DNA of 64,000 nucleotides from Pseudomonadota bacterium (GCA_021324855.1 JAJPIG010000012.1:59731-123730); one strand, 5' to 3'; numbered from the stretch's first letter, positions 1 through 9,108 are shown. Program-made: numbers and translations. Notes: a model not told the origin generated them from the letters alone.

Positions 1-81
1 GGGTTCGAGTTCGACAGTAAGTTTGCGCCGGAGCGCGGAGGTATTCTCTACGTTAATGTTCATGATCAGCCGATTAAGTAA
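1..81 (+). CDS. C-terminal fragment of an unidentified protein (cut by window edge)
   Basis: Frame 1 is open from the first base for 26 codons and ends at TAA (79-81), giving a tail with alternating hydrophobic and charged residues ending VHDQPIK. It runs in the same direction as hppA, with about 236 bases between them. The product is not recognised. The piece is so short that an open frame by chance is possible. Confidence 0.4.
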   Translation, partial: GFEFDSKFAPERGGILYVNVHDQPIK

Positions 82-278
82 ATAAACACATCGCGTTCCT
101 GACAATCAATGCTCGAACCTCGCTCAAAGGCGTTCATCGATCTAAGTTGCGCGGGACCGATCGGGGTTGGCTGGACAATCGCGTGCTGAAAATCTAGGCT
201 TTATCAGTTTACTGCTGGTAGATCTTTCCGGTAGGTGCGATTGCCGCTTGGGACGGCGATCGTGAACCCCGAAATCTG

Positions 279-316
279 TCAGGAGACCGAGTTCATCCAT
301 CAGGAGATCGAATTTA
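279..316 (+). repeat. Imperfect duplicated leader with two Shine-Dalgarno-like sites before hppA
   Basis: Two 17-base units starting at 279 and 300 (period 21) both begin tcaggaga and differ at three positions. Each carries an AGGAG Shine-Dalgarno core. The downstream copy, about 12 bases before the hppA ATG at 318, is the one placed to act. The rest of 82-278 shows no gene or clear promoter. Confidence 0.5.
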
Positions 317-317
317 G

Positions 318-2597
318 ATGAGCGAAGCGAAAATCGTTCTACCCGCGCTTACCAACGTCCAGCTTTGGATTCTCTGGGCTGTTCTGATTTCAGCGGTGAT
401 CGCGCTCGGCTACGGGCTCGCGCTGGTCAGGATCGTGCTGCGCGCCGATGCCGGCGCCAAGTCGATGACCGATGTGGCCGACGCGGTTTACGAAGGCGCG
501 ATGGCCTACCTGCGGCGTCAGGTCAAAACCATGATCTGGTTCGTGGTCGGCATCGCGATCGCGCTGTTTCTCATGTATCGCCATGTCTACAGTGGATTGG
601 AGCTCCCGATCGGCATCGCGGTCGCCTTCGTGATGGGCGTCAGCGCCTCGTACGGCGCGGGCTTCGTCGGGATGTGGCTCGCGGTCAAGGGCAACGTGCG
701 GAGCGCAAACGCCGCGCTTACCTCGTTCAAGGACGCGATGGAACTCGCGTTCAAGGCCGGCGGCGTCTCCGGAATGTTCACGGTCGGTCTCGGCCTGCTC
801 GGCGCGACGATCATCTTTCTCTACTTTCAGCAGGACGCGATGAAGGTCCTGGTCGGATTCGGTTTCGGCGGATCACTCGCTGCGCTCTTCATGCGCGTTG
901 GCGGCGGGATCTATACCAAGGCGGCCGATGTCGGCGGCGACCTGGTCGGTAAGGTCGAGGCTGGTATTCCCGAGGACGATCCGCGCAACGCTGCCACGAT
1001 CGCCGACAACGTCGGCGACAACGTCGGCGATTGCGCCGGGATGGCAGCCGACGTCTTCGAATCTTACGAAGTCACGCTGGTCGCGGCGATCATCCTCGCC
1101 GCGTACGCGGTAGGCGACAGCGCTTTCCTGAAGACCTACGGCGCGGCAGCCGGCGCATTCGCGATGAAGCTGATCATCTTCGCGCTTATACTGCGCGGGG
1201 TCGGCGTTTTCTCCTCGATCCTCGGCATCATGGCGGTCCGCGTGCCGGCGGGCAGCGCGATGCGCGACCCGATGCGCCCCATCAACATCGGTTACCTGAC
1301 TTCGGCCGTCGCCTCCGTGATCGGCTTCTTCATCGTCAACTATTTCTACATGACCGACCCGCGCACCGGCGCCCCGGACTGGCGTTTCGGCGTTACCGCG
1401 AGCCTCGGCATCATCCTGGCGGTCGTGACGCTCTGGCTCACCAATTATTTCACGCATCCTGATCGCGGACCGGTCATCGAAACTGCCAACTCGGCTCGCA
1501 CCGGCCCGGCGACGCTGATTCTCTCGGGCATGAGCGAGGGTCTCGAATCGTCAGTCTGGGCGCTGGTCGTGATCGTACTGGTGATCATCGGCGCGATGGT
1601 TATCTTCTCCGAGTCGCTGGCGCTCCAATTCTACGGCATCGCGCTCACCGGCCTTGGATTGCTGACCACTACCGGGTTCATCCTCGCGATGGACACCTAC
1701 GGCCCGATCACCGACAACGCCCACGGTATTTTCGAGATGGGCGGAATCCATCAGGAGGAGGCGTCGCGCACGCTCTCGTGGATGGACGCAATCGGCAACA
1801 CGACCAAGGCACTGACCAAGGGCCTCGCGATCGCCACCGCGGTCATCGCGGCGGTCTCGCTGTTCCGCTCGTTCATCGATGAGGCCCATCTCGGCCTGAT
1901 GGGCGTGCAGGTGAATGCGCCGACCGTGTTCGTCGGGCTGCTGATCGGCGGCGCGGTGCCGTTCCTGTTCAGCTCGTTTGCGATCAAAGCGGTGAGCCGC
2001 GCGGCTTACCAGGTGGTCTTCGAGGTGCGGCGCCAGTTCCGCGAGCATCCGGGAATCATGGAAGGCAAGGAACTACCCGACTACGGCCGCTGCGTCGATA
2101 TCGTCACCGCGACCGCGCAAAAAGAACTGCTGAGCCCGGCCATCCTGGCGGTCTTCACTCCCCTGCTGGTTGGCTTCGGCCTCGGCGCGGGCGCGCTCGG
2201 CGGGTTCCTCGCCGGCACGATCCTGACCGGTCAGTTGCTTGCCGTCTTCATGGCGAACGCAGGCGCCAACTGGGATAACGCGAAGAAGAAGGTCGAAGAT
2301 GGCTTCCTCGGCGGCAAGGGCACCGAGGTCCACAAGGCGACGGTGGTCGGCGATACGGTCGGCGATCCGTTCAAGGACACCGCCGGCCCGGCGCTCAACC
2401 CGATGATCAAGGTCATGAACCTGGTCGGAATTCTCGCCGCGCCGTTCACCACCGTCGAGGTCGGCAACCTGACCTCCGGACGCCTCGGCGTGGTCATCCT
2501 CGCCATCGTGATGCTCTCGATCGCGGTGGTGCTGTCGAAGCGCGGCTCGATCGCGGAAGATCAGGGCCAGCGTGGCGCAGAAAAGAAAGCCGCCTGA
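318..2597 (+). CDS. hppA: Membrane-bound proton-translocating pyrophosphatase (K+-independent type)
   Basis: Integral membrane pump that couples hydrolysis of pyrophosphate to ion export. The protein is 759 residues, typical of the family, with about 15-16 hydrophobic segments. Substrate-site motifs are intact: DVGGDLVGKVE near residue 204, followed by the acidic run GDNVGD, and GDTVGDPFKDTAGPALNP near 677. The segment GNTTKALTKG (about 492-501) has Lys where K+-dependent enzymes have Ala. By family knowledge this marks the K+-independent, H+-pumping class. The ATG at 318 is preceded by a good AGGAG. It stands alone, with a 12-bp inverted repeat just after the stop. Confidence 0.96.
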   Translation: MSEAKIVLPALTNVQLWILWAVLISAVIALGYGLALVRIVLRADAGAKSMTDVADAVYEGAMAYLRRQVKTMIWFVVGIAIALFLMYRHVYSGLELPIGIAVAFVMGVSASYGAGFVGMWLAVKGNVRSANAALTSFKDAMELAFKAGGVSGMFTVGLGLLGATIIFLYFQQDAMKVLVGFGFGGSLAALFMRVGGGIYTKAADVGGDLVGKVEAGIPEDDPRNAATIADNVGDNVGDCAGMAADVFESYEVTLVAAIILAAYAVGDSAFLKTYGAAAGAFAMKLIIFALILRGVGVFSSILGIMAVRVPAGSAMRDPMRPINIGYLTSAVASVIGFFIVNYFYMTDPRTGAPDWRFGVTASLGIILAVVTLWLTNYFTHPDRGPVIETANSARTGPATLILSGMSEGLESSVWALVVIVLVIIGAMVIFSESLALQFYGIALTGLGLLTTTGFILAMDTYGPITDNAHGIFEMGGIHQEEASRTLSWMDAIGNTTKALTKGLAIATAVIAAVSLFRSFIDEAHLGLMGVQVNAPTVFVGLLIGGAVPFLFSSFAIKAVSRAAYQVVFEVRRQFREHPGIMEGKELPDYGRCVDIVTATAQKELLSPAILAVFTPLLVGFGLGAGALGGFLAGTILTGQLLAVFMANAGANWDNAKKKVEDGFLGGKGTEVHKATVVGDTVGDPFKDTAGPALNPMIKVMNLVGILAAPFTTVEVGNLTSGRLGVVILAIVMLSIAVVLSKRGSIAEDQGQRGAEKKAA

Positions 2598-2617
2598 TCC
2601 TCTTTCGGCTGGTCGAT

Positions 2618-2657
2618 GGCAAGCCCGGTATCCGTTTGGTTGAACACCGGGCTTGCC
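2618..2657 (+). terminator. Hairpin after hppA
   Basis: Perfect 12-bp inverted repeat (ggcaagcccggt at 2618-2629 and its complement at 2646-2657) with a 16-base loop, 20 bases after the hppA stop. No T-run follows on the plus strand, so it is either a non-canonical terminator or a mRNA-stabilising hairpin. Confidence 0.45.
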
Positions 2658-2733
2658 GCCCCCGCCGGCAACCTCGTCCCATCTTGAACCGCGCGTACGT
2701 GCGTGTAGATTGGGCATCTCGTTTTGAACGGTT

Positions 2734-3204
2734 ATGCCACGGCCAAATCCGGGACCTTTCGAGCCGCTTGTCTACCTGATTCAATCGCCGGCGTTCTTCC
2801 GCGCCGTCGGGCTCGGAGGCTTAGCGCTGTTCACGGTGCTATCGCTGAGGATTGCGGCGGGGCATGGCCTCGGTTATTTCGCGCTGGGCCTGATTCTGTT
2901 TATCGCGACTTGGTATGACCAGACCATCGCGATCTGCCGCCGATGCCGGTTTTACGGCACGTGGCATTGCCTGGGGCAGGGGATGCTCGCCTCGCGGATG
3001 TTCACGCGGCTCGAGAATCCGCTCGACGACGCGCGCGTGTTCGTCCATTTCGCGCTTACCGCGTTGTTCCTTATTTATGGACTGTTCTGGCTCTGGCATT
3101 CGATCGCACTGGGAGTCCTCTTCACGCTCTGGCTCCCGATCGCCGGTTTGAGCGCGACCCGCCCCGGCGGGTTTTCATGGCGCGCGCGCCCGGTTGCTCG
3201 GTGA
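2734..3204 (+). CDS. Small integral membrane protein with a Cys cluster
   Basis: 156 residues with about four predicted membrane segments (roughly 22-38, 45-62, 103-120, 122-138). Between the second and third lies a polar loop with Cys68, Cys71 and Cys79 plus His78 (CRRCRFYGTWHC), which could bind metal or form a redox site. I do not recognise the family. The stop TGA (3202-3204) lies inside the start region of the MFS gene, so the two are probably translationally coupled. Confidence 0.6.
   Translation: MPRPNPGPFEPLVYLIQSPAFFRAVGLGGLALFTVLSLRIAAGHGLGYFALGLILFIATWYDQTIAICRRCRFYGTWHCLGQGMLASRMFTRLENPLDDARVFVHFALTALFLIYGLFWLWHSIALGVLFTLWLPIAGLSATRPGGFSWRARPVAR
3157..3175 (+). other. Short GC hairpin plus T-run before the MFS start codon
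   Basis: The 7-bp inverted repeat acccgcc / ggcgggt with a 2-base loop (3157-3172) is followed by TTT and then the ATG at 3177. It has the form of a weak intrinsic terminator, or of a hairpin hiding the next ribosome binding site, inside the 3' end of the upstream frame. Confidence 0.3.
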
Positions 3205-4457
3205 TCGATGTAGAAAACGCGGGCTGTCGAACGCCGAATAAGCGCCGCAGTCTGCGTGCGCTCGATTTCGTCAATTTTTTTCAAGCCGACATTCAGACTG
3301 GCGTAGGTCCATTTCTCGCGGTCTATCTGCTCGCCACTCGCCACTGGGATCCCGGCCGTATCGGGATTGCGATGTCGGTCCAGGGTATCGCGACGATCGT
3401 CGGACAGACGCCCGCCGGCGCGCTGATCGACCGCACGCCGCTCAAGCGAACGCTCATCGTTCTTGCGAGCCTGATCATCGGAGGCGGCTCAATCGCGATG
3501 GTGCACGCGCACGGTTTGGCGCCAGTGATCGCCGTACAAGTCCTGATCGGATTGACCGCGGTGGTGGTGCCGGTAGCTATAGCCGCGATTACACGGGGAC
3601 TGGTTGGCAACGACGATTTTGCTCCGCGCATGGGACGCAATGAGGCATTTAACCATGCCGGGAATGTGAGCGGCGCGTTGATGGCCGGGGTGCTCGGCCA
3701 GTGGTTTGCGCAAAGCGCGATTTTCTACTTTGCCGCCGCGATGGCGCTTGCGACCGCGATTGCCACTTTCGGCATCCGCGGTCGCGATATCGACCATCGG
3801 ATGGCGCGCGAGGCGGCTGCAAATGGCGCCGAAAATCAACCGGCGAGCGCGCGCGCTCTGCTAGCCGATTATCGCATCGCAACGTTCGCCGGATGCGTCA
3901 TCATGTTTCACTTCGCGAATGCCGCGATGCTGCCGCTGCTCGGCGAGCTGCTTGCGCGCCACGCGCCGCGCGACTCGTCGGCGTACATGTCCGCTTGCAT
4001 CATCGTCGCGCAGCTCGTGATGGCGCCCGTGGCGCTTTTGGCCGGCCGGCTCGCCGCGACGGTTGGACGCAAGCGGACACTGCTGATCGGATTCGGCGTG
4101 CTGCCGTTGCGAGCGGCGCTTTACACCTCCACCAACGTTCCGTTTCTGCTGGTCGCCGTCCAGATTCTCGACGGGATCGGCGCTGGTATTTTCGGCGTGG
4201 TCTGGGTGATAGTGGTCGCAGACCTGGCGCGCGGCACCGGGCGTTTCAACCTGCTCCAGGGCGCGATCATGACCGGCGTCAGCGTCGGTGCGTCGCTGAG
4301 CAACTTGATGACCGGCTTCGTGGTTCGGCATTCGGGTTACAACGCCGGGTTCTTCCTGTTAGGAGCGATCGCGTTGGGCGCGTTTCTGATGCTGCTGTTC
4401 GCGATGCCTGAGACTTTGGAACGCGCCGCGCTTGAGCCGCTGTCCGCAGCGACATAA
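3177..4457 (+). CDS. MFS transporter
   Basis: Major facilitator superfamily permease of about 426 residues with around twelve hydrophobic segments. The loop-2/3 region reads GALIDRTPLKRTLI, matching the MFS signature G-x3-D-R-x2-R-R in relaxed form, and a related GRLAATVGRKRTLL follows in the second half. Substrate cannot be told from sequence; drug or metabolite efflux is likely. The open frame extends upstream to 2943, but those codons overlap the preceding gene. I place the start at ATG 3177; GTG 3201, overlapping the upstream stop as GTGA, is an equally good choice. Confidence 0.85.
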   Translation: MARAPGCSVIDVENAGCRTPNKRRSLRALDFVNFFQADIQTGVGPFLAVYLLATRHWDPGRIGIAMSVQGIATIVGQTPAGALIDRTPLKRTLIVLASLIIGGGSIAMVHAHGLAPVIAVQVLIGLTAVVVPVAIAAITRGLVGNDDFAPRMGRNEAFNHAGNVSGALMAGVLGQWFAQSAIFYFAAAMALATAIATFGIRGRDIDHRMAREAAANGAENQPASARALLADYRIATFAGCVIMFHFANAAMLPLLGELLARHAPRDSSAYMSACIIVAQLVMAPVALLAGRLAATVGRKRTLLIGFGVLPLRAALYTSTNVPFLLVAVQILDGIGAGIFGVVWVIVVADLARGTGRFNLLQGAIMTGVSVGASLSNLMTGFVVRHSGYNAGFFLLGAIALGAFLMLLFAMPETLERAALEPLSAAT

Positions 4458-4511
4458 GCCGTGAACGCTCAGGACGGAAGCGAACACAATCAACGAGCAA
4501 AAGGAAAAGCG

Positions 4512-5327
4512 ATGAGTTCCATGACAACCGAGCACCTGCTGGTCGAGCGGCGCGGCGGCGTTCTCTACCTGACGCTGAACCGGCCTGAGAAACTCAACGC
4601 GCTCAGCGAGCCGATGAGTGAGGCGTTGCTCGGCGAGCTGAGCGCAGCGGCGTCGGATTCCGAGGTCGGGGCGATCGTGCTGACCGGCGCCGGCCGCGGC
4701 TTCTGCGCCGGCGGCGATATCGGTGCGATGCGCTCGCGAAACGAGGGTGCAGAGGGACCACCGCCGACCATCGAATCGCGCGCGGCGCGGCTTCGCCGGA
4801 TGGAAGAGGCGGCGTTACTGCTGCATGAGATGCCCAAGGTGACGATCGCCTCGATCAACGGACCGGCGGCGGGGGCGGGATTGGGACTTGCGCTTGCATG
4901 TGACCTCAGAATCGCCTCGGACACGGCGCGCTTCGCGACCGCATTTGCCAAAGTTGGATTTTCCGGTGATTTCGGCGGGACCTTCACGCTCACGCAACTC
5001 GTCGGACCGGCCAAGGCGCGCGAACTCTACCTGCTGGCCGACGTAATTACGTCCGAGGAGGCGCTGCGGCTCGGCATGATCAACTGGATGGTGCCGGCGG
5101 CCGAGCTGGCCGGCGAAACCGAAAGCCTCGCGCGCCGGATCGCGAGCGGACCCCGGATCGCGTACGCGTACATGAAGACCAATCTTAATCTGGCGATCAA
5201 TTCCGACCTGCGCACGATTCTCGATCGCGAGGCGCTAACGCAAACGCTCTCCGGCCGCACCGAGGACCATCGCGAGGGCGTCAAGGCGTTCCTTGAAAAG
5301 CGCGAGCCAAAATTCCAGGGGCGGTGA
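4512..5327 (+). CDS. Enoyl-CoA hydratase/isomerase (crotonase) family protein
   Basis: Crotonase-fold protein of 271 residues acting on acyl-CoA thioesters. Both oxyanion-hole segments are present (RGFCAGGDIGAM and NGPAAGAGLGLALACDLRIA). The Glu in PAKARELYLL matches the second catalytic Glu of enoyl-CoA hydratases, but the position of the first Glu is occupied by a hydrophobic residue. This suggests an isomerase or other crotonase reaction rather than a standard hydratase. ATG 4512 is preferred over the upstream GTG at 4461 because AAAGGAAAA precedes it. The gene ends inside the next reading frame and probably shares its mRNA. Confidence 0.88.
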   Translation: MSSMTTEHLLVERRGGVLYLTLNRPEKLNALSEPMSEALLGELSAAASDSEVGAIVLTGAGRGFCAGGDIGAMRSRNEGAEGPPPTIESRAARLRRMEEAALLLHEMPKVTIASINGPAAGAGLGLALACDLRIASDTARFATAFAKVGFSGDFGGTFTLTQLVGPAKARELYLLADVITSEEALRLGMINWMVPAAELAGETESLARRIASGPRIAYAYMKTNLNLAINSDLRTILDREALTQTLSGRTEDHREGVKAFLEKREPKFQGR

Positions 5328-5365
5328 AACGATCTTTGTCCTTAAACTTTCCCGAGCATCGAAAA

Positions 5366-6376
5366 ATGTTGAAAACTCGCATCTGCGATCTGTTAGGAAT
5401 CGAAACTCCGATCTTCTGCGCTGCGATGGGCGGGGTGGCGCTGGGTGAGCTGGCGGCCGCAGTGTCCGAGGCCGGCGCCCTCGGGTCGCTCTCCTCCGCC
5501 GGCTTCGGCGTCTCCGGGGTGCAGCATGAAATCGCCGAGGCGAAGCGGCTCACCCGCAAGCCGTTCGCGGTCGGTCTGCTGATTCCGCTGCTGCGCGAAG
5601 GCGTATTCGAAGCCGTGCTAGATGCGCGCGTGCCGGCGATCATCTTCTTCTGGGGCGATGCCGCCCCGTTCATCCCGCAATGCAAGGCCGCCGGCATCAA
5701 GACTATCGTGCAGGTTGGCTCCGCGGCCGAAGCTTTTCAGGCGAAAGCGGCCGGCGCCGATGTGATCATCGCGCAGGGCCTCGAGGCCGGCGGCCACGTC
5801 CGGGGAACCGTAACCACCTTCGTGCTGATTCCGGCAGTGCGCGATGCGATTGGCGATACACCGCTGATCGCGGCCGGCGGGATCGCCGATGGGCGCGGGC
5901 TCGCCGCCGCGATCGCGCTCGGCGCGGACGGCGCGATGTTCGGCACGCGGTTCATCGCGACGCGCGAATCGGCGGCCCATCCGATCTACAAGCGGCGGGT
6001 GACCGAGGCGCGCGAGGATCAGACGGTCTACACGATGCTGTTCGACATCGGATGGCCCGACGCGCCGCATCGTGTGCTTCCCAACCGTACGATTGAGGAA
6101 TGGGAGCGGGCCGGGCGGCCCGAATCGGGCAAGCGGCCGGGCGAGGGCGAAGTGATCGGCCACAGCCGCCGCGGCGACCTCGAAATCCCGCTCGTGCGTT
6201 ACGGTGTCCATAATCCGTCCGGGTTCGTCGAGGGCGACGTCGAAGGGATGGCGCTTTATGCGGGCCAATCCGCCGGACTGGTCAATGATCTGCTTCCGGC
6301 TGCTGAGGTCGTCCGCCGGATCGAGTCCGAGGCGCACGCCGCGATTGCTAATCGTCTCGCGCCGCTTGCGCGCTAG
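5366..6376 (+). CDS. Nitronate monooxygenase / FabK-like flavoprotein
   Basis: FMN-dependent TIM-barrel protein of 336 residues in the 2-nitropropane dioxygenase family. It starts with the typical KTRICDLLGIETPIF, has the GLEAGGHVRG segment carrying the family's active-site His, and the phosphate-binding stretch IAAGGIADGRGLAAAIALGADGAMFGTRF. Members oxidise alkyl nitronates or act as enoyl-ACP reductases (FabK); sequence alone does not decide. The frame is open from GTG 5324, but ATG 5366 matches the family N-terminus. Its location after a crotonase hints at acyl-chain metabolism. Confidence 0.9.
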   Translation: MLKTRICDLLGIETPIFCAAMGGVALGELAAAVSEAGALGSLSSAGFGVSGVQHEIAEAKRLTRKPFAVGLLIPLLREGVFEAVLDARVPAIIFFWGDAAPFIPQCKAAGIKTIVQVGSAAEAFQAKAAGADVIIAQGLEAGGHVRGTVTTFVLIPAVRDAIGDTPLIAAGGIADGRGLAAAIALGADGAMFGTRFIATRESAAHPIYKRRVTEAREDQTVYTMLFDIGWPDAPHRVLPNRTIEEWERAGRPESGKRPGEGEVIGHSRRGDLEIPLVRYGVHNPSGFVEGDVEGMALYAGQSAGLVNDLLPAAEVVRRIESEAHAAIANRLAPLAR

Positions 6377-6424
6377 ATCGCACGCAACTTTCGGATACGC
6401 GGTCTATCTGAAATAATTTCGCGA

Positions 6425-7471
6425 GTGGCGACGGAAGCTTCGACCGATCGGGTGATTGCGGCACTGAGCCGCATCAACTATCCCGGCTATCAGACCGACA
6501 TCGTGAGCCTCGGGATCGTCGAGCAGGTGGCTGCGGCCGACAATGGCGGGGTCGTGCTGACACTTCGGCAGGCGACGGCGCACGAAGAAGTTATGCGTCA
6601 GATCGCGGGCGAGATTCATCGCGTGCTGACTCACGATCTCGGCATCAAGGCCGAGTTTCGGGTCCATCAGATTGCCGCCGAACTCGGCGCGGCGACGGGA
6701 CGGGTCCGGATGGCGGATGCCGCCCACATTGTCGCGGTCGCAAGCGGCAAGGGCGGGGTGGGAAAATCGACAGTTGCCGCGAATCTTGCGGTCGCTCTCA
6801 ACCGGCTCGGCTACAAGGTCGGCTTGCTCGATGCGGACATCTATGGACCGTCGGTGCCGATGATGTTCGGGATCGACAACGAGCGTCCGCAGGGAGCTGG
6901 CGGCCAGAGCTTCTATCCCATCGAGAAATACGGGATAAAGCTCATCTCGATCGGCTTCTTTGTGACCGACAAAACCCCGATTATCTGGCGCGGTCCGATG
7001 GTGATGGGTGCGGTGCGCCAGTTCATCAATGACACCGTATGGGGCGTGCTCGACTTCCTGGTCGTCGATCTGCCGCCCGGGACCGGCGATGCGCAGTTGA
7101 CGCTGGCGCAACTGGTCTCGATCGACGGCGTTGTAATCGTCACCACGCCCCAAGAGGTCGCGACCGCCGATGCGCAGCGGGCGGTCCGGATGTTCCGGCA
7201 GGTGCATTGCCCGATTCTCGGGATCGTCGAGAACATGAGCGTCTTTATCTGTCCGGATTGCGGCGAGCCTGATGAAATTTTCGGCAGCGGTGGTGGACTT
7301 CGGATGGCGAAAGCCGAGCGCGTCCCGCTGCTGGCAGAGATCCCGATCTTTCCCGAGGTGCGTGAGGCATCCGATGCCGGTAAGCCGCTGACCCTCGCCC
7401 ATCCGGAACATCCCGCGAGCGCGGCATTCGTCGAGCTTGCCCGCCGCGTCGCCGCGGGGATGCCGAACTAA
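6425..7471 (+). CDS. Mrp/ApbC-family Fe-S cluster carrier ATPase
   Basis: Cytosolic P-loop ATPase that assembles or delivers [4Fe-4S] clusters. 348 residues: an N-terminal MIP18/DUF59 domain (about 8-80), then the deviant Walker A SGKGGVGKST (107-116), DADIYGPSVP, VVDLPPGTGD, and the cluster-binding CPDC (Cys275, Cys278). The start is GTG 6425. It sits 12 bases ahead of a ferredoxin gene, a pairing that fits a role in Fe-S supply to that protein or to the flavin and acyl-CoA enzymes nearby. Confidence 0.94.
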   Translation: MATEASTDRVIAALSRINYPGYQTDIVSLGIVEQVAAADNGGVVLTLRQATAHEEVMRQIAGEIHRVLTHDLGIKAEFRVHQIAAELGAATGRVRMADAAHIVAVASGKGGVGKSTVAANLAVALNRLGYKVGLLDADIYGPSVPMMFGIDNERPQGAGGQSFYPIEKYGIKLISIGFFVTDKTPIIWRGPMVMGAVRQFINDTVWGVLDFLVVDLPPGTGDAQLTLAQLVSIDGVVIVTTPQEVATADAQRAVRMFRQVHCPILGIVENMSVFICPDCGEPDEIFGSGGGLRMAKAERVPLLAEIPIFPEVREASDAGKPLTLAHPEHPASAAFVELARRVAAGMPN

Positions 7472-7483
7472 AGGGTTTCCAAG

Positions 7484-7819
7484 ATGGCAACGCTAATCAC
7501 GGAGGAATGCATTAATTGCGGGGCGTGTGCGCGTGAATGCCCTAACACCGCGATCTATCCCGGCGGCGAGCAATGGACCCTCGACGGTAAGACCGGCGCG
7601 CCGCTGCGCGAGGATATCTACTACATTGTGCCCGAAAAGTGCACTGAGTGCGTCGGATTTCACGAGCGGGAAGAGTGCGCCGTGTTATGCCCGGTCGATT
7701 GCTGCATTCCCGACCCGAATATTCCGGAGAGCGAGGCGACGCTGATCGCGCGGGCCCGCCGATTGCATCCGGAAAAGGACTTCGGCGCTGAGTTTCCGTC
7801 GCGCTTTCGAAAAGCCTGA
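7484..7819 (+). CDS. 2x[4Fe-4S] ferredoxin (YfhL-like)
   Basis: Electron carrier of 111 residues. Cluster 1 motif: Cys9, Cys12, Cys15, Cys19 (CINCGACARECP). Cluster 2 motif is longer: Cys53, Cys56, Cys65, Cys69 with Cys73 (CTECVGFHEREECAVLCPVDC), the 8-residue insertion typical of the YfhL/Alvin-type ferredoxins. It starts 12 bases after mrp and is the last gene of this run. The 185 bases that follow hold no evident gene. Confidence 0.93.
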   Translation: MATLITEECINCGACARECPNTAIYPGGEQWTLDGKTGAPLREDIYYIVPEKCTECVGFHEREECAVLCPVDCCIPDPNIPESEATLIARARRLHPEKDFGAEFPSRFRKA

Positions 7820-8004
7820 GCCGTTCAACTCTCGATGGCCTGTAACAACTTGCTTAGCGTCCCGTTACCTGTGCTTAAGAATTGCTACAACCGGTGTACT
7901 TTGGGCCCAGCCTCCGCTAATCTGCTCCGCTACATGCTGAATCCAAGCCCGAGCATGTTCGCTGGAGATGTGCGTTACCTCCGGGCGGCCAGTTGGTGAG
8001 GCAA

Positions 8005-9108
8005 ATGGGGAAGATCCGGGTTGCGATCGCCGGCGTCGGAAATTGTGCATCGTCGCTACTTCAGGGCATCGAGTTCTATAAGCACGCTTCCGATATTGAT
8101 CGGCAGAAACCAGTCGGTTTGATGCATTATGACCTCGGCGGTTACACGCCGGGCGAGGTCGAGGTCGTAGCGGCCTTCGATGTCGACGCGCGCAAGGTCG
8201 GCCAGCCGTTGGAGGTCGCAGTTTTCGCGCCGCCCAACAATACCATCACAATCTGGCGCGATTTGCCCCGCTACGGCGTCACAGTCGAGATGGGTGAGGT
8301 CCTCGACGGTATTGCGCCCCACATGGCGTCCTATCCGCCGGAACGCAGCTTCGTCGCGGCCAAAGAAAAGCCGGTAAATATCGAACAGCGCTTGCGAGAC
8401 TCAGGAGCCGAGATCCTGCTCTGCTATCTGCCAGTCGGAAGCCAGAATGCGGTCGAGCGCTATGCCCGCGCCTGCCTGGAAACGGGCGTCAGCCTGATCA
8501 ACTGCATGCCGGTCTTTATCGTCTCGGATGAAAAATGGGCGGTCCAGTTTGGCGAGCGCGGCATCCCGGTGATCGGCGACGACGTCAAGTCGCAGTTGGG
8601 CTCGACCATCCTCCATCGCGCAATAATGAAGCTCTTTGCCGATCGCGGCATCCGAGTGCGCCATACTTATCAGCTCAATACTGGCGGCAACACGGATTTC
8701 CTGAATATGCTCGATCGCACCCGATTGGGCTCCAAGCGCAAGTCCAAGACCGAGGCGGTCCAGAGCGTGATGCCCGAACGGCTGCCCGAACTCGACGTCC
8801 ACATCGGACCATCCGACTACGTCGCCTGGCAAAACGACAACAAGGTCTGCTTCCTGCGGATCGAGGGTGAGGGCTTTGCCGGAATCCCGATCGAGCTGGA
8901 ACTCAGGATGTCGGTGCAGGATTCGCCGAACTCGGGCGGCGTCGTGATTGATGCGATCCGATGCCTCAAGCTGGCGCGCGAGCGCAAGGTCGGCGGCCCG
9001 CTCTACTCGATCGCCGCCTATACGATGAAACACCCGCCGCGCCAGATGCCCGACGATCTCGCGCGCGACCGCGTCGAGAAGTTCATCAAGGGCGAACTCG
9101 AACGCTGA
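8005..9108 (+). CDS. ino1: Inositol-3-phosphate synthase (actinobacterial/archaeal type)
   Basis: Converts glucose 6-phosphate to 1L-myo-inositol 1-phosphate with NAD+, the entry to inositol lipids and solutes. 367 residues. The N-terminus KIRVAIAGVGNCASSLLQGI is the dinucleotide-binding motif of the short prokaryotic form, followed by the conserved VVAAFDVDARKVG and the synthase core GDDVKSQLGSTILHRA and NTGGNTDFLNML. ATG 8005 is chosen; TTG 7993 and GTG 7996 are in frame just upstream. What the inositol phosphate is used for is not shown in this window. Confidence 0.93.
   Translation: MGKIRVAIAGVGNCASSLLQGIEFYKHASDIDRQKPVGLMHYDLGGYTPGEVEVVAAFDVDARKVGQPLEVAVFAPPNNTITIWRDLPRYGVTVEMGEVLDGIAPHMASYPPERSFVAAKEKPVNIEQRLRDSGAEILLCYLPVGSQNAVERYARACLETGVSLINCMPVFIVSDEKWAVQFGERGIPVIGDDVKSQLGSTILHRAIMKLFADRGIRVRHTYQLNTGGNTDFLNMLDRTRLGSKRKSKTEAVQSVMPERLPELDVHIGPSDYVAWQNDNKVCFLRIEGEGFAGIPIELELRMSVQDSPNSGGVVIDAIRCLKLARERKVGGPLYSIAAYTMKHPPRQMPDDLARDRVEKFIKGELER

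Noticed and set aside
1..15. gggttcgagttcgac resembles the T-arm of a tRNA
   Set aside because: No acceptor or anticodon arm fits around it, and the frame is open as part of a coding tail.
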